Shown: positions 9,066 through 19,206, counted from the stretch's first letter. The stretch is 64,000 bases of DNA from Achromobacter arsenitoxydans SY8 (GCF_000236785.1 NZ_AGUF01000064.1:1-64000); one strand, 5' to 3'. Notes: generated by a model not told the origin, from the letters alone. Translations and numbers: made by a program.

Positions 9066-9869
9066 GGGCCCTCGATAAGTGCAGGTCCTTCTTGCTGTCC
9101 TGTTATTGTTTCTAATAACAGAGCTTGGCACCACAAAAGGGCGGGGGGGTGCTTATTGCGCCTAAATGCCCGCTGGTTTTTGCGTTTTTCATGGAACAAG
9201 CGAAAGTGTTATTAGGATACAGGCCGTACTCGCTACTACTAGCCAGGACGCGCTTCTTGTGAAGTAAGCCTATGTTGAGTTGGGACTTGGGCGCGGTTAA
9301 GGCGTTCCGCTCATTGTCGCCGGTGCCTGCGCCACCCAAATTTTTTTGTGCGGTCGCGATTTCAATGGCCGATGGTAAAGTCACAGAAGGTGTGGTGCAT
9401 GCCGCGCCTGGGTCGGTCGAAGGAGCCTACAGATGCCACAGCATCGATTACCGCGAGCGACGAAGGTATCAGGTCGTCGGGTTCGAAGGATTGCAGCGTA
9501 GTCGCGACAACCGCAGCTTCAATTGCTCAACAGTGCCGAGGTTGAATTTGGCTCGCGGCGCTATCCAGGTTGGATTTATGTGTTGGACGTCTCCTAGTAT
9601 TGTCTACTTTTTTGTACCGCCGGGGAATCAGAGTTAGCTGAGATCCGTGTAAGTAGTCAGTCAGTGGCAGGCGTTCTCGTTGAATTCATTAAAGCGTACA
9701 CTCGTCCGTACATAAATATCAATTGTCGAGAAGTTCGATGCGCGACAGACCTCGATCCTCGGGGCAAGCCAATGTCGGCGCATTCGGTGACCGTATCTCC
9801 TTTGCCAGAGCGATTGATCGAAATTTGTAAGTATCTCCTCAGGGGAGGGGATATTGTGTATGGACCGGA
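9066..9869. other. Intergenic stretch without a supportable gene
   Basis: About 800 bases between the GT4 gene and the transposase remnant. A plus-strand frame is open from 9598 to 9873 (possible GTG start at 9664) and contains a protein-like segment (LPERLIEICKYLLRGGDIVY), but no family is recognisable, no ribosome binding site is convincing, and upstream stops interrupt it. The promoter of the minus-strand GT4 gene must lie near 9070-9200. I see no tRNA, repeat array or complete insertion sequence. Confidence 0.4.
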
Positions 9870-10742
9870 CAGATAGGTGACAGGTGTACGAGGACATGGG
9901 TGACACTTTCCTGGGTTAGGTGCCCGGGAGAGTCGCGTGCCTTGGATTGCGGTTACCGTGAACGATTAGAGAACGGCGTTTGTGGAGTTGGCCGGTCAGG
10001 CCAATGCCAATGTGAGCGAGTTGTGCCGGCGTTTCGGCGTCAGTCGCAAGACGGGGTACAAGTGGTTTGGCCGCTACGAGCGGCAGGGACAAGTTGGGCT
10101 GGAGTCTTTGTCGAGGCGTCCTCGGCATACGCCGGGCCGTACTTCGGCGGCCATTGAGGTCCGGGTCCTGAAGATGCGTCAGCGCCATCCTGCTTGGGGT
10201 GGACGCAATATCTCCCATGTGCTGGTGCGTGATAAGGCTGTGAAGCTCGCACCGAGTACGGTCACGGAGGTGCTGCGTCACCATGGCTGCCTTGCCGAGC
10301 GCGGAGCGGGCAAGACCTGGCAGAAGTTCGAACACGAAGCACCCAATGACTTGTGGCAGATGGACTGGGCCACTTCGCCCCGGATCAGCAGCGGTGCCAT
10401 TCCCTAGCGGTCATCGACGACCACTTCCGCTACAACATCGTCCTGCAGGTGTCGGCTGCCGAACGCTTTGAGCCCGTACAGGCCAGCCTGTTGCGGGCGT
10501 TCACTCGCTACTGTCTGCCCAGGCGCATCAATACCGACAACGGCATGCCTTGGGTGGCCGCGGGCGTGGACACGTTGACCCGGTTGGGAATCTGGTTCAT
10601 TCGACTGGGCATCGAACTCTTGCGCAGCCGGCCGGCACATCCGCAGACGAACGGCAAGGATGAGCGGTTCCATCGCACGGTCAAGGCGGAAGTCCTTGGC
10701 ATACGACGCTTCCGTGACCTAGGCGACGCCCAACGCAGATGA
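9870..10742 (+). mobile_element. Remnant IS481-family insertion sequence
   Basis: The segment contains an IS481-type transposase gene preceded by a left-end-like stretch with two GGTGACA copies (9876-9882 and 9899-9905), a motif often seen at IS481-family termini. Homology to the transposase stops abruptly at 10742 and no matching right terminal repeat is visible before the core gene yicC, so the right end is lost. It lies exactly at the boundary between the AT-richer glycan block and the GC-rich backbone. Confidence 0.65.
9937..10742 (+). pseudogene. IS481-family transposase, broken
   Basis: The start VPWIAVTVND is followed by a TAG stop at 9967-9969 where relatives usually have Gln or another residue (a CAG to TAG change would explain it). 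The frame then continues with the helix-turn-helix region (NVSELCRRFGVSRKTGYKW) and reaches the first catalytic Asp in WQMD. Near 10366 the frame shifts; the other frame resumes with GHFAPDQQRCHSLAVIDDHF and carries INTDNGMPW (second Asp) and the TNGKDERFHRT block (catalytic Glu). The usual C-terminal region after GDAQRR is missing. With a nonsense codon, a frameshift and a 3' truncation the element cannot make active transposase. Confidence 0.88.
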
Positions 10743-10876
10743 CTTGATTTTCCGAAGATCTACCACACAGAAGCCGTGCGCTAGGCTGAAACTGCTCGAT
10801 ACCTAGCGACACTGCCATTCATTAGAAATCCAACGGTCTAGATAGGTGTTGAGGTGCTACGAGCTTCCCTCAGCCG

Positions 10877-11809
10877 TCACTCGATGTTCTGGGCCTGTTC
10901 GCGCATCTGCTCGATCAGCAGCTTCAGGTCCATGGCGGCGCGGGTGACCTCCATGCTGCCGGCCTTGGAGCCCAGCGTGTTGGCCTCGCGGTTCATTTCC
11001 TGGAACAGGAAATCCAGCCGCTTGCCGGCGCTGCCGGCGTTCTTCTTGCCGCCCGCCGCCTTGCCGCCGCCGTCGGTCAGCAGGTGGCGCAGTTCTTCCA
11101 GGTGCGAGCGCAGGCGCGACAGTTCTTCCGCGACGTCGATGCGCAGGGCAAACAGATTGGCTTCCTGCGACAGGCGTTCGGACAGCTCCGCGCCCGAGAT
11201 ATGGGTGAAACCGCCGGGGAAGGCGGATTCGACGCTTTCGCGCAGCTTGGCAGCCTGCTTTTCGCGGTGGTCGGCCAGCAGCTGGGGCAGGTGGGCCTGG
11301 ACGATGTCGACGACGCGCGCCACGCCGTCGGCGCACTCGCGCATCATGCCGGCCAGGCGCTCGCCTTCGCGCTCGCGGCCTTCCTGCAATTGGGTCAGCG
11401 CTTGCTGGGCCGCCTGCAGGCAGGCGGCTCCCCAGATCTGCGGATCAAGGGCGTCGTTGCCGCGCTGGCCGGGCCAGTTGAACAATTCGGCCAGACGCGG
11501 GGGCGCGATGTCGGGGACGATGCGGCGGGCGGCCTGAAGCTGTTCGGCCAGGCTTTCCAGCCAGGCGGGGTCCAGCTTGGACAGGTCGGCATTGGCCGCG
11601 CGCGTGAAGGACACGCGGATTTCGACCTTGCCGCGCGCCAGGTTGGCGGTAAGCAGTTCGCGCAGAGGCGTTTCGACGTGCCGCAGCTCGTCGGGCAGGC
11701 GGAAGTACAGGTCCAGAAAGCGGCTGTTGACGCTGCGCAGTTCTATGGCAAGCGTGCCTTGTTCTATATCTGCGCGGGCGTTGCCGAAGGCGGTCATGCT
11801 GCGGATCAT
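10877..11809 (-). CDS. yicC: YicC/YloC-family endoribonuclease
   Basis: The 310-residue protein begins MIRSMTAFGNARADIEQGTL and ends DLKLLIEQMREQAQNIE, the two hallmarks of the YicC family (N-terminal TAFG and C-terminal EQxREQxQNIE). The middle contains the usual long helical arm (RLRSHLEELRHLL) and a KRLDFLFQEMNREANTLGSK block. Members are ring-forming endoribonucleases involved in RNA turnover and stationary-phase fitness. The length is slightly above the usual 290 because of a Gly/Lys-rich insert (GGGKAAGGKKNAGSAGK) before the C-terminal block. It diverges from rph with 185 nt between the starts and is the first clear core gene right of the accessory block. Confidence 0.93.
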   Translation of the reverse strand: MIRSMTAFGNARADIEQGTLAIELRSVNSRFLDLYFRLPDELRHVETPLRELLTANLARGKVEIRVSFTRAANADLSKLDPAWLESLAEQLQAARRIVPDIAPPRLAELFNWPGQRGNDALDPQIWGAACLQAAQQALTQLQEGREREGERLAGMMRECADGVARVVDIVQAHLPQLLADHREKQAAKLRESVESAFPGGFTHISGAELSERLSQEANLFALRIDVAEELSRLRSHLEELRHLLTDGGGKAAGGKKNAGSAGKRLDFLFQEMNREANTLGSKAGSMEVTRAAMDLKLLIEQMREQAQNIE

Positions 11810-11994
11810 GATGTGCGTGTCCTGGTGATTCTTGGAATAAGAGCCGGTTGCGCCGGGGCCCGCGGCGCCAGGGTGCTGGCGCGCGGGTCTGTGTTTTCAA
11901 CCGGATACATCGCGGCAGGATACTCCAAGCGCGGTATCCCCGTGGCGCCAGCCCGTACAATGCCGCGAATCGAAGCCACGTCTGGAGCCTGTCC

Positions 11995-12729
11995 GTGACC
12001 ACTACCCCCGCCATTGCCCGTCCCTCGGGCCGAGCCGTCGACCAATTGCGCCCGTTCAGCCTGGAGCGCGGTTTTACGCGCTACGCCGAAGGATCGGTGC
12101 TGGTGAAGGCCGGCGACACCCATGTGCTCTGCACGGCCAGCGTCCTGGACAAGGTACCTCCTTTCCTGAAGGGCAAGGGGGAAGGCTGGGTAACGGCTGA
12201 ATACGGCATGTTGCCGCGCGCCACGCACACGCGCGGCGACCGCGAGGCCGCGCGCGGCAAGCAGAGCGGGCGCACCCAAGAAATCCAGCGCCTGATCGGC
12301 CGCAGCCTGCGCGCCGTGTTCGACATGCAGGCGCTGGGCGAGCGCACGCTGCACCTGGATTGCGACGTGCTGCAGGCCGATGGCGGCACGCGCTGCGCCA
12401 GCATTACCGGCGCCTGGGTGGCCGCGGCCGACGCGGTCGCGCTGCTGATGAAGCGCGGCGATCTGGCGGTCAACCCCATCCGCGATGCGGTGGCGGCCGT
12501 ATCCGTGGGCCTGGTGCAGGGGCGGGCGGTGCTGGACCTGGACTACCAGGAAGATTCGGCCTGCGACGCCGACGTGAACGTGATCATGACGGGCAGCGGC
12601 GCATTCGTGGAAGTGCAGGGCACGGGCGAAGGGGCCACCTTCACCCGCGCTGAGCTGGACGCGATGCTGAAGCTGGCCGAAGGCGGTATTGCCAGCCTGG
12701 TGCGGGAGCAGCGCGCCGCCAGTGTCTGA
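11995..12729 (+). CDS. rph: Ribonuclease PH
   Basis: This phosphorolytic 3'-5' exoribonuclease trims tRNA precursor 3' ends. The frame is open far upstream, but the GTG at 11995 with TGGAG seven bases before it gives a 244-residue protein, the normal length, starting just ahead of the conserved [18 protein letters not shown]. Other signatures are [56 protein letters not shown] and [20 protein letters not shown] (Asp pair for metal/phosphate chemistry). It ends in a strong terminator shared with the convergent mmgE-like gene. Confidence 0.96.
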   Translation: MTTTPAIARPSGRAVDQLRPFSLERGFTRYAEGSVLVKAGDTHVLCTASVLDKVPPFLKGKGEGWVTAEYGMLPRATHTRGDREAARGKQSGRTQEIQRLIGRSLRAVFDMQALGERTLHLDCDVLQADGGTRCASITGAWVAAADAVALLMKRGDLAVNPIRDAVAAVSVGLVQGRAVLDLDYQEDSACDADVNVIMTGSGAFVEVQGTGEGATFTRAELDAMLKLAEGGIASLVREQRAASV

Positions 12730-12756
12730 CACTGTCCGCAGATACCGAACCGTCGC

Positions 12757-12784
12757 AAAAAAAGCCGCTTCCGCGGCTTTTTTT
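12757..12784. terminator. Bidirectional intrinsic terminator after rph
   Basis: An AAAGCCGC/GCGGCTTT stem with a four-base loop (TTCC) is flanked by an A-run on the left and a T-run on the right. It can end transcription of both rph (+) and the convergent MmgE/PrpD gene (-). Confidence 0.9.
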
Positions 12785-12798
12785 GTCGAACAGCCCGC

Positions 12799-14172
12799 TT
12801 AGCGCGGTAGCAGCGCCTGCACCTTGCCGACGCCCTCCAGCCCCCAGATCGTACCGATCAGCCCGCGCAGTTCCTGTTCCGTCGCGGCGTCCGCATAGCG
12901 GCCCAGGCTGAGCGTCTTGTCCTCGATTTCGGGGCGGCTCAGGGTGTTGCCCGGATCGCCCTTGGGTTCGTCCACGCGGCCGTGCAGCGTGCGGCCGTCG
13001 CGGGTATGGACCGTGACCTTGCCGATCCAGCGCTGCGGATAGGCGCCGTCGACTTCGGGGTCGAGCGCCATTTCCACCTTGCCGCGGAAGGCGGCCACGC
13101 CCGGGTCGTCCAGGCCGGCATCGAATTCCGCCAGCCCGGCGCGCCCTTGCCGGGCGATCAGCGCCAGCACGGTGCCCATCGAGAACTTGGACTGGTGCAC
13201 GGTCTGCGGATTGACGACCGGCCCGAGGACGTCGATGGCGCCCTGGTGGACATGTGCCACCACGCGCTCCACGTCGGCTTCGGTCAGGTTGTTGTCGCGC
13301 AGCGCCTGCTGCAGCGCGTCGGCCGCGGGGTGGGTGTGGCGGCAGGACGCGTGGAACTTGAACGAGGTTTCGGCCAGGGCCCAGCGCTGGCCCAGGCGGT
13401 CGCACAGGCGGCTGGGGTCCGCGTCGGTGGACATGCCGGCGGCCATGCCTTGCGGGCCTTCCAGAATGTGACGGGCGCCGGTGAAGCCTTCGCGCGCCAG
13501 ATAGGCGGCGGTGATGCCGTCGGCCGCCGCCTTGGCGGTGTGCAGTTGCTTGGAATCGGCGGCGTCGCGCAGAAATTCCCATAGGCCCGCGGCCTGGGTG
13601 CCGGCCGAGCCAAGCGCGTGCAGCATCTGTTCGGCCGACAGCCCGAGCAGGCGGCCGGTGGTGACGGCCGCCGCCAGCGTGCCCGCCGTGCCGGTTGTGT
13701 GGAAGATCTTGTAGTGCGATCGGCCCAGGAATTCGCCCACGCGGATGCCGACTTCATAACCGGCCACGGCGGCGGTGAGGAGATCCCGGCCGGAGCTGCC
13801 CAGCGCCTGCGCCACGGCCAGGGCAGGGGGGAACACGACGGCTGCGGGATGGAATACGGACCCGTTGTGCACGTCGTCCTGCTCGACTACGTGCGCGGCG
13901 GCGGCGTTGACCATGGCGGCGAACAGCGGCGTCGTGCGGCGGCGGTTGATGAGGACTTCGCTGGGGCCGTCGGCGGGCCCCATGGCGGCGGCATAGCGGT
14001 CGATGGCCTGGACCGCGCGCGCGGATGCGCCCGCCAAAATGGACGCCAGGCAGTCGAGCAGCAGGTCTTCGGCGCGGCGCAGCACCGGGGCGGGGATGTC
14101 TTCGTAGCGCAGGTTGGCGGCAAAGGCCGCGAGTTCGGCGCTCAAGTGGGGAGTGTCTTGGTCTGCGGTCAT
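12799..14172 (-). CDS. MmgE/PrpD-family protein
   Basis: The 457-residue product has the MmgE/PrpD all-helical N-terminal domain (LRRAEDLLLDCLASILAGAS, HVVEQDDVHNGSVFHPAAVV, AGYEVGIRVGEFLG) and C-terminal domain (FKFHASCRHTHPAADALQ). Characterised members include 2-methylcitrate dehydratase and cis-aconitate decarboxylase-type enzymes, so a dehydratase, decarboxylase or isomerase of a small organic acid is expected. It lies 13 nt downstream of an acyl-CoA dehydrogenase gene and is co-transcribed with it, which points to catabolism of a branched or substituted carboxylic acid. The substrate is not deducible. Confidence 0.88.
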   Translation of the reverse strand: MTADQDTPHLSAELAAFAANLRYEDIPAPVLRRAEDLLLDCLASILAGASARAVQAIDRYAAAMGPADGPSEVLINRRRTTPLFAAMVNAAAAHVVEQDDVHNGSVFHPAAVVFPPALAVAQALGSSGRDLLTAAVAGYEVGIRVGEFLGRSHYKIFHTTGTAGTLAAAVTTGRLLGLSAEQMLHALGSAGTQAAGLWEFLRDAADSKQLHTAKAAADGITAAYLAREGFTGARHILEGPQGMAAGMSTDADPSRLCDRLGQRWALAETSFKFHASCRHTHPAADALQQALRDNNLTEADVERVVAHVHQGAIDVLGPVVNPQTVHQSKFSMGTVLALIARQGRAGLAEFDAGLDDPGVAAFRGKVEMALDPEVDGAYPQRWIGKVTVHTRDGRTLHGRVDEPKGDPGNTLSRPEIEDKTLSLGRYADAATEQELRGLIGTIWGLEGVGKVQALLPR

Positions 14173-14185
14173 GGAGTCAGGCGTG

Positions 14186-15346
14186 TCAGAAGGAACGGGG
14201 CAGGCCCAGGATGTGTTCGGCCACGTAGGACAGGATCAGGTTGGTGGAGATGGGCGCAACCTGATACAGGCGCGTCTCGCGGAACTTGCGCTCCACGTCG
14301 TATTCGGTGGCGAAGCCGAAGCCGCCATGGAACTGCAGGCAGGCGTTGGCCGCTTCCCAGGACGCGTCCGCGGCCAGCAGCTTGGCCATGTTGGCCTGCG
14401 CGCCGCAGGGCTCGTGGGCGTCGAACAGGCGGCAGGCTTCGTAGCGCATCAGGCTGGCGGCTTCGACGTTGATGTGGGCGCGGGCGATGGGGAACTGCAC
14501 GCCCTGGTTCTGGCCGATGGGGCGTCCGAACACCATGCGTTCCTTGGCGTAGGCCGTGACCTTGTCCACGAACCAGTAACCGTCGCCGATGCATTCGGCG
14601 GCGATCAGGGTGCGCTCGGCGTTCAGGCCGTCGAGGATGTACTTGAAGCCCTTGCCCTCTTCGCCAATCAGGTTTTCCTCGGGGATTTCCAGGTTGTCGA
14701 AGAAGAGTTCGTTGGTCTCGTGGTTGACCATGTTGGGAATCGGTCGGATCGACATGCCGTGCTTGACGGCGTGGTGCAGGTCCACCAGGAAGATCGACAT
14801 GCCTTCCGATTTGCGCGTGACCTGGTCCAAGGGCGTGGTGCGCGCCAGCAGGATCATCAGGTCGGAGTGCTGGACCCGCGAGATCCAGACCTTCTGGCCG
14901 TTGATGACGTAGCGGTCGCCGCGTTTGACTGCGGTGGTCTTGATCTTGGTGGTGTCGGTGCCGGTGGTGGGTTCGGTCACGCCCATGGACTGCAGGCGCA
15001 GTTCGCCGGCGGCGATGCGAGGCAGGTATTCGCGCTTCTGGGCCTCGGAGCCGTGCCGCAGCAGCGTGCCCATGTTGTACATCTGACCGTGGCAGGCGCC
15101 TGAATTGCCGCCGCTGCGGTTGATTTCTTCCATGATGACCGAGGCCTCGGTCAGGCCCAGGCCGGAGCCGCCGTATTCCTGCGGGATCAGCGCTGCCAGC
15201 CAGCCGGCTTCGGTGAGGGCGCGGACGAAGTCTTCGGGGTAGCCGCGTTCTTCGTCGACCTTCCGGAAGTATTCGGAGGGAAATTGGGCGCAAAGGTCGC
15301 GCACGGCTTCGCGGATGTCCTGGTAGGCGTGGGAGGCGTGAGGCAT
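14186..15346 (-). CDS. Acyl-CoA dehydrogenase
   Basis: This flavoprotein desaturates an acyl-CoA at C2-C3 and passes electrons to ETF. The longest frame starts at 15418, but the ATG at 15346 (MPHASHAYQDIREAVRDL) gives 386 residues, the family's usual size. Diagnostic blocks are YGGSGLGLTEASVIMEEI, MGVTEPTTGTDTTKIKT, GFKYILDGLNAERTLIAAEC and the C-terminal QFHGGFGFATEYDVERKFRE. It is the first gene of a two-gene operon with the MmgE/PrpD gene. Its promoter must lie in the divergent gap shared with the chemoreceptor. Confidence 0.92.
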   Translation of the reverse strand: MPHASHAYQDIREAVRDLCAQFPSEYFRKVDEERGYPEDFVRALTEAGWLAALIPQEYGGSGLGLTEASVIMEEINRSGGNSGACHGQMYNMGTLLRHGSEAQKREYLPRIAAGELRLQSMGVTEPTTGTDTTKIKTTAVKRGDRYVINGQKVWISRVQHSDLMILLARTTPLDQVTRKSEGMSIFLVDLHHAVKHGMSIRPIPNMVNHETNELFFDNLEIPEENLIGEEGKGFKYILDGLNAERTLIAAECIGDGYWFVDKVTAYAKERMVFGRPIGQNQGVQFPIARAHINVEAASLMRYEACRLFDAHEPCGAQANMAKLLAADASWEAANACLQFHGGFGFATEYDVERKFRETRLYQVAPISTNLILSYVAEHILGLPRSF

Positions 15347-15505
15347 AGGGCTGCTGTTCTGATTGAAGGAATGGTTCGGTATAGGATCGAATGTGCCGCA
15401 AGGCCGCAGACGTGCCAATTCACAATTCGTTAATACGGGGTTCCTGTTCGCAAAAGCGCGCTTTCATGACCGGCGTGCGTCATGTGGGCGCCCAGGTTGT
15501 GTCAA

Positions 15506-15531
15506 GAAATTGCCAAACTGGGTGTCCATAA
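15506..15531 (+). promoter_or_regulatory. Possible sigma28-like promoter of chemoreceptor gene
   Basis: GAAA, 14 bases, then GTCCATAA resembles the flagellar sigma28 consensus (TAAA-N15-GCCGATAA) with two mismatches in the -10 box. It ends 45 nt before the chemoreceptor start. Weak by sequence alone; proposed because chemoreceptor genes are commonly sigma28-dependent. Confidence 0.3.
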
Positions 15532-15576
15532 TCCGGGGCATTGCCGCAATGGCGGCGAGGCCATACACGGACGGAT

Positions 15577-17286
15577 ATGCGGAAAAATTTACGGGTCACA
15601 ACGGCGCTGTCGGCCATTCTTGCCTTGTTTGTGGTGCTGTTCGCCGTCGCGGCGGCGGCGGGCATCACGGTGCTGCGCGACAATCGCGCGGATATCGAGG
15701 CGCTGGGCCGGGGCAGCATCGAGCGGGCCAGCGATCTTGCCGACATGAGCAGCCGGCTGTTCCAGGCGCGCGCCGCGCTGACCGACGCCAAGACCGCCAT
15801 GGAGGGCGGGCTGGAAGAGGCGCGCAACGAATCCCTGGCGCAGGCGCAGGCGCTGCTCAAGCAGGCGGCCGCCAGCCAGGCGCGGCTGCGCGGCAATGCG
15901 GACGAGAGCGAACTGGGCGCGCCCCTGTTCGCGCAGATGCTGACGGCCTACGCGGCGTTCGCCGACCAGGCGCTGTTGCCCATGAGCAAGGCGATCCAGG
16001 GCTGGAACGGCATTGAGGTGAACCGCCTGACGGACAAGGTCCTGCCCGCCAGCGCTGCGGCTTACGTCAAGCAGGCCGAGGCCTACCAGGCCTACGCGCG
16101 CGAGCATGGCCAGTCCGCGGTGGCGGGCGCCAGCCGCACGCTGGAAAACGTCATCCTGGTGGCGGCCGGCATGCTGGGCTTCGTGCTGCTGCTGGCCGTG
16201 CTGATCCGGCTGGCGTTCCGCCGCAGCATCCTGCGGCCGCTGAACGAGGCCGGCGCGCACTTCGACCGTATCGCGGACGGCGACCTGACAGGCGCCATCG
16301 CCCTGCGCGGCGACAACGAGATCGGCGTGCTGTATTCGGCCATGCGCCGCATGCAGACGGGGCTTTCCGCCGCGGTGGCCTCGGTGCGCCACGGCGTCGA
16401 GGAAATCCATACGGGGTCGGGCGAAATCGCGGCCGGCGGCGCCGACATGTCGGACCGCACGGCGCGCCAGGCGGGTTCGCTGCAGGAGGCCGCGGCCAAC
16501 ATGACGCAACTGGCGCATACGGTGCAGCTGACGGCGGGCAACGCCGACCTGGCGAGCCGCCAGGCCTTGAGCGCGACGCAGCTGGCTCAGCGCGGCGGGC
16601 AGGCGGTGGAAGAAGTCGTCCAGAGCATGCAGGGCATCGCCGACAGCGCGCGCCGCATCGGCGAGATCGTGGGTGTGGTGGACAGCATTGCGTTCCAGAC
16701 CAACATCCTGGCGCTGAACGCGGCGGTGGAAGCCGCGCGCGCCGGCGAGCAGGGCAAGGGCTTTGCTGTGGTGGCGGGGGAAGTGCGTTCGCTGGCCCAG
16801 CGCAGCGCCCAGGCCGCCCGGGAGATCAAGGGCCTGATCGAGGACTCCGGCGCGCGCGTGGATGCCGGCGTGCGCCACGTGACCCTGGCGGGCGACGCGA
16901 TGCGCGACATGGTGGCGTCGGTGGATCGGGTGACGCAGATCGTGGCCGAGATTTCCAGCGCCACGGCCGAACAGGCGGCCGGCATTGCGTCGGTGAACGA
17001 CGCGGTGGCGGATATTGAACGCTCGACGCAGGAAACCGCCGCCATGGTCGAACAGACCGCCGCCGCCGCTGCCGCGCTGGAAACCCAGGCGCAAGGCCTG
17101 CAGCGCGCCGTGGCGGTGTTCCAGATTGCCCGGGGGGCGCAGGCGGCCGGGGTTTCAGCCGGTAAGCTGCGGCAGGACGGCGCCGGTGTAGCGCTCGGTC
17201 ACGAGCGACAGGTTGCCGTGCTTGACCTTGTGCTTGACGTGAGCGGCAGCCGACGCGATGTCCTCCGGGCGGATGCGCTCGCATAA
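15577..17286 (+). CDS. Methyl-accepting chemotaxis protein
   Basis: The start at 15577 ([18 protein letters not shown]) gives 569 residues. Membrane span 1 is at about residues 7-29. The periplasmic region to about 190 is helical (four-helix-bundle/TarH-like), and span 2 ([19 protein letters not shown]) precedes a HAMP domain ([20 protein letters not shown]). The cytoplasmic hairpin carries the invariant tip [20 protein letters not shown] and [20 protein letters not shown], which contacts CheA/CheW. No CheR-tethering pentapeptide is present at the end. The last 44 codons (17155-17286) run antisense to the end of the EAL-GGDEF gene and have no family counterpart, so this tail is an extension peculiar to this locus. 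The ligand is unknown. Confidence 0.93.
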   Translation: MRKNLRVTTALSAILALFVVLFAVAAAAGITVLRDNRADIEALGRGSIERASDLADMSSRLFQARAALTDAKTAMEGGLEEARNESLAQAQALLKQAAASQARLRGNADESELGAPLFAQMLTAYAAFADQALLPMSKAIQGWNGIEVNRLTDKVLPASAAAYVKQAEAYQAYAREHGQSAVAGASRTLENVILVAAGMLGFVLLLAVLIRLAFRRSILRPLNEAGAHFDRIADGDLTGAIALRGDNEIGVLYSAMRRMQTGLSAAVASVRHGVEEIHTGSGEIAAGGADMSDRTARQAGSLQEAAANMTQLAHTVQLTAGNADLASRQALSATQLAQRGGQAVEEVVQSMQGIADSARRIGEIVGVVDSIAFQTNILALNAAVEAARAGEQGKGFAVVAGEVRSLAQRSAQAAREIKGLIEDSGARVDAGVRHVTLAGDAMRDMVASVDRVTQIVAEISSATAEQAAGIASVNDAVADIERSTQETAAMVEQTAAAAAALETQAQGLQRAVAVFQIARGAQAAGVSAGKLRQDGAGVALGHERQVAVLDLVLDVSGSRRDVLRADALA

Positions 17287-19005
17287 AGAGGGCGTGACGG
17301 TCAGGGCGCCAACGCCCAGCGTCACGAAGGGGAAGAAGCGGGGAACGCCGTAGCGGTCCTCGGCTTCGATGCCGCCATTGCGCCGCCCCTGGTCGTCGTA
17401 GAGGGTCACGGCGGCTTCGTTGAATTCGGCGATGATGCGCTGGATACGATCGTGCCAGTCGGGGCTGCGCAGCAGCACCACAAAATCGTCGCCGCCGACA
17501 TGGCCGACGAAGTCGCGTTGCGGATCGCAGTGGCGCTTGATGACTTCGGCGGTGAGCATGATCATGTCGTCGCCGCGCCAGTAGCCATAGACATCGTTGA
17601 AGGGCTTGAAGTTGTTCAGGTCGCCATAGCAGATGGCGAAATCCGCGGCGTCTTCAAGCAGGGTCGCGATATGGCGGCTGATGGGGATGTTGCCCGGCAG
17701 CGAGGTCAAGGGATTGGCGTAGCGCGCGGCCTCGATCCGCATTTCGGTCACGGACCGCACCAGCGTTTCGCCCGTAGCCAGGCCGTCGTAGCGGCCTTCG
17801 CGGGTGATGATCAGGCCGTCCATCAGGTAGCGCTGGTCTTCGGAAATCAGCACGTGGCTGAGCTGGTCGATGGACACATTCAGGTCCACCAGCACCGGCT
17901 CGCCGTTCATGAACGTGGAGCAGGCGTCGCGCCCGAACAGTTCACGCGTGTAACGCTGAGCGTAGTGTTCGGAGAAGTCCCGCCGATTGATGATGCCGAC
18001 CGGGCGGTTGTCCGCGTCGACCACCGCCACAGCGTGCAGACTCTTGTGTTCGATGAACAGCCGGTGGACGTCGTCGTTGGTGTCCCGGTTGAGCAGCGCG
18101 GCCGGCGCCTGGACCCGCAGGCTGGCTGCGGTGCCGCCGGCGGAGCGCTGCGACAGCGGGGCGGCCGTGCGCAGGCGCAGGGAGTCGCGCAGGGGCGGCG
18201 TCAGTTCCGTGAGCAGGGTCTCGTCGGGCATGCCCAGGAACCAGCCCTGCGCGTAGCGGATGTCCAGCTCGCGCACCACGGCCAGATCCTCGGCGGTTTC
18301 GATGCCTTCGGCCACGATGGACGTGCCCAGGTGCTGCGCCACCTTCAGGATGGCGCGGACCATGTTCTGCTTGCGGTCGTCCTGGCCAATGCCGTCGAAG
18401 AAATAGCGGTCGATCTTGACGAGCTCGGGCTGCATTTCAGCCCACAGCTGCAGGTTGGAATTGCCCACGCCGTAGTCGTCCAGCGCGATGCGCATGCCGG
18501 CCTCGCGCAGACAGGAAAAGGCGTCCTGCACTTCGGCCATGCGGTCCGACAGGGGATCCTGTTCGGTCAGTTCGACGATGATGCTGGCGGGTTCCAGCGA
18601 GCAGTCCTTGAGCAGCCGGGACGGCATTTCATCGGCCCACAGGGTCCAGTAATGAAGCAGGGCCGAGCCCGACAGGTTCAGGAACAGTTTGCCGGGGGCG
18701 TCGTTCTGGTGAAAGCCCTGGGCGCCGGCCCGGAAGCTGGCCAGTTCAAGCTGCGGATGCAGCCCCTGGCGCCGGGCTTCGGCAAACAGTGCGTCGGGAA
18801 AGTGCAGGGGGGTGTCGGCAGGGCCGCGGATCAGGCTTTCGTGGCCGTAGATGCGGCTTTGGGAAAGGTCGACGACGGGTTGGAAGCGTGGCCGCAGCAG
18901 CCTTTCACGCAGGATTCCCGCCAGGTTGGGGGGCGCGGCCGCGCCTTCCAGGGGGGAATGGGGTGCGCGGGCGGCTGGCCGTGGCAAAGCGTGAAGTGAG
19001 TTCAT
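17155..19005 (-). CDS. EAL-CBS-GGDEF cyclic-di-GMP signalling protein
   Basis: The 616-residue cytoplasmic protein has an EAL phosphodiesterase domain (about residues 35-275) with the signature as HESLIRG. Other metal/catalytic residues visible are [37 protein letters not shown] and YAQGWFLG. Two CBS repeats follow (about 300-425, from [20 protein letters not shown]). The GGDEF domain (about 440-600) has its active-site loop as GGDDF near residue 504, Asp replacing the usual fourth-position Glu. The EAL half therefore looks active; cyclase activity is uncertain. The CBS pair could sense an adenine nucleotide. Its 3' end overlaps the chemoreceptor gene by 132 nt, and both genes concern motility or surface behaviour. 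Confidence 0.9.
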   Translation of the reverse strand: MNSLHALPRPAARAPHSPLEGAAAPPNLAGILRERLLRPRFQPVVDLSQSRIYGHESLIRGPADTPLHFPDALFAEARRQGLHPQLELASFRAGAQGFHQNDAPGKLFLNLSGSALLHYWTLWADEMPSRLLKDCSLEPASIIVELTEQDPLSDRMAEVQDAFSCLREAGMRIALDDYGVGNSNLQLWAEMQPELVKIDRYFFDGIGQDDRKQNMVRAILKVAQHLGTSIVAEGIETAEDLAVVRELDIRYAQGWFLGMPDETLLTELTPPLRDSLRLRTAAPLSQRSAGGTAASLRVQAPAALLNRDTNDDVHRLFIEHKSLHAVAVVDADNRPVGIINRRDFSEHYAQRYTRELFGRDACSTFMNGEPVLVDLNVSIDQLSHVLISEDQRYLMDGLIITREGRYDGLATGETLVRSVTEMRIEAARYANPLTSLPGNIPISRHIATLLEDAADFAICYGDLNNFKPFNDVYGYWRGDDMIMLTAEVIKRHCDPQRDFVGHVGGDDFVVLLRSPDWHDRIQRIIAEFNEAAVTLYDDQGRRNGGIEAEDRYGVPRFFPFVTLGVGALTVTPSLCERIRPEDIASAAAHVKHKVKHGNLSLVTERYTGAVLPQLTG

Positions 19006-19206
19006 CGCCAGGGTATTCAGATACGATCAGTGACAAGATAGGTCATATTGACAACAAAATATGTCTGCGTTGTTGCGCCGAATCGTGACCAGCAATCTTC
19101 AAGCGCTGTTACAAAAGTGTCAACAAACATTTGTCGGGCCGTGGACGCATGCCAACACGGCGGGGCGGATCGCCTGGCGGCGCTGCGCCCCTATACAATT
19201 TGCGCT

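Noticed and set aside
9664-9876. A 70-codon frame with a protein-like segment
   Set aside because: GTG start without ribosome binding site, upstream stops and no recognisable family; kept only as a note on the gap.
11084-11998. A 304-residue plus-strand frame
   Set aside because: It runs antisense to yicC and has no recognisable product; yicC has clear N- and C-terminal signatures.
15589-17094. A 501-residue minus-strand frame opposite the chemoreceptor
   Set aside because: His/Arg/Gly-rich shadow of the chemoreceptor coding strand without any domain.
17452-18999. A 515-residue plus-strand frame
   Set aside because: It is the antisense of the EAL-CBS-GGDEF gene, has no family motifs and shows typical high-GC shadow composition.
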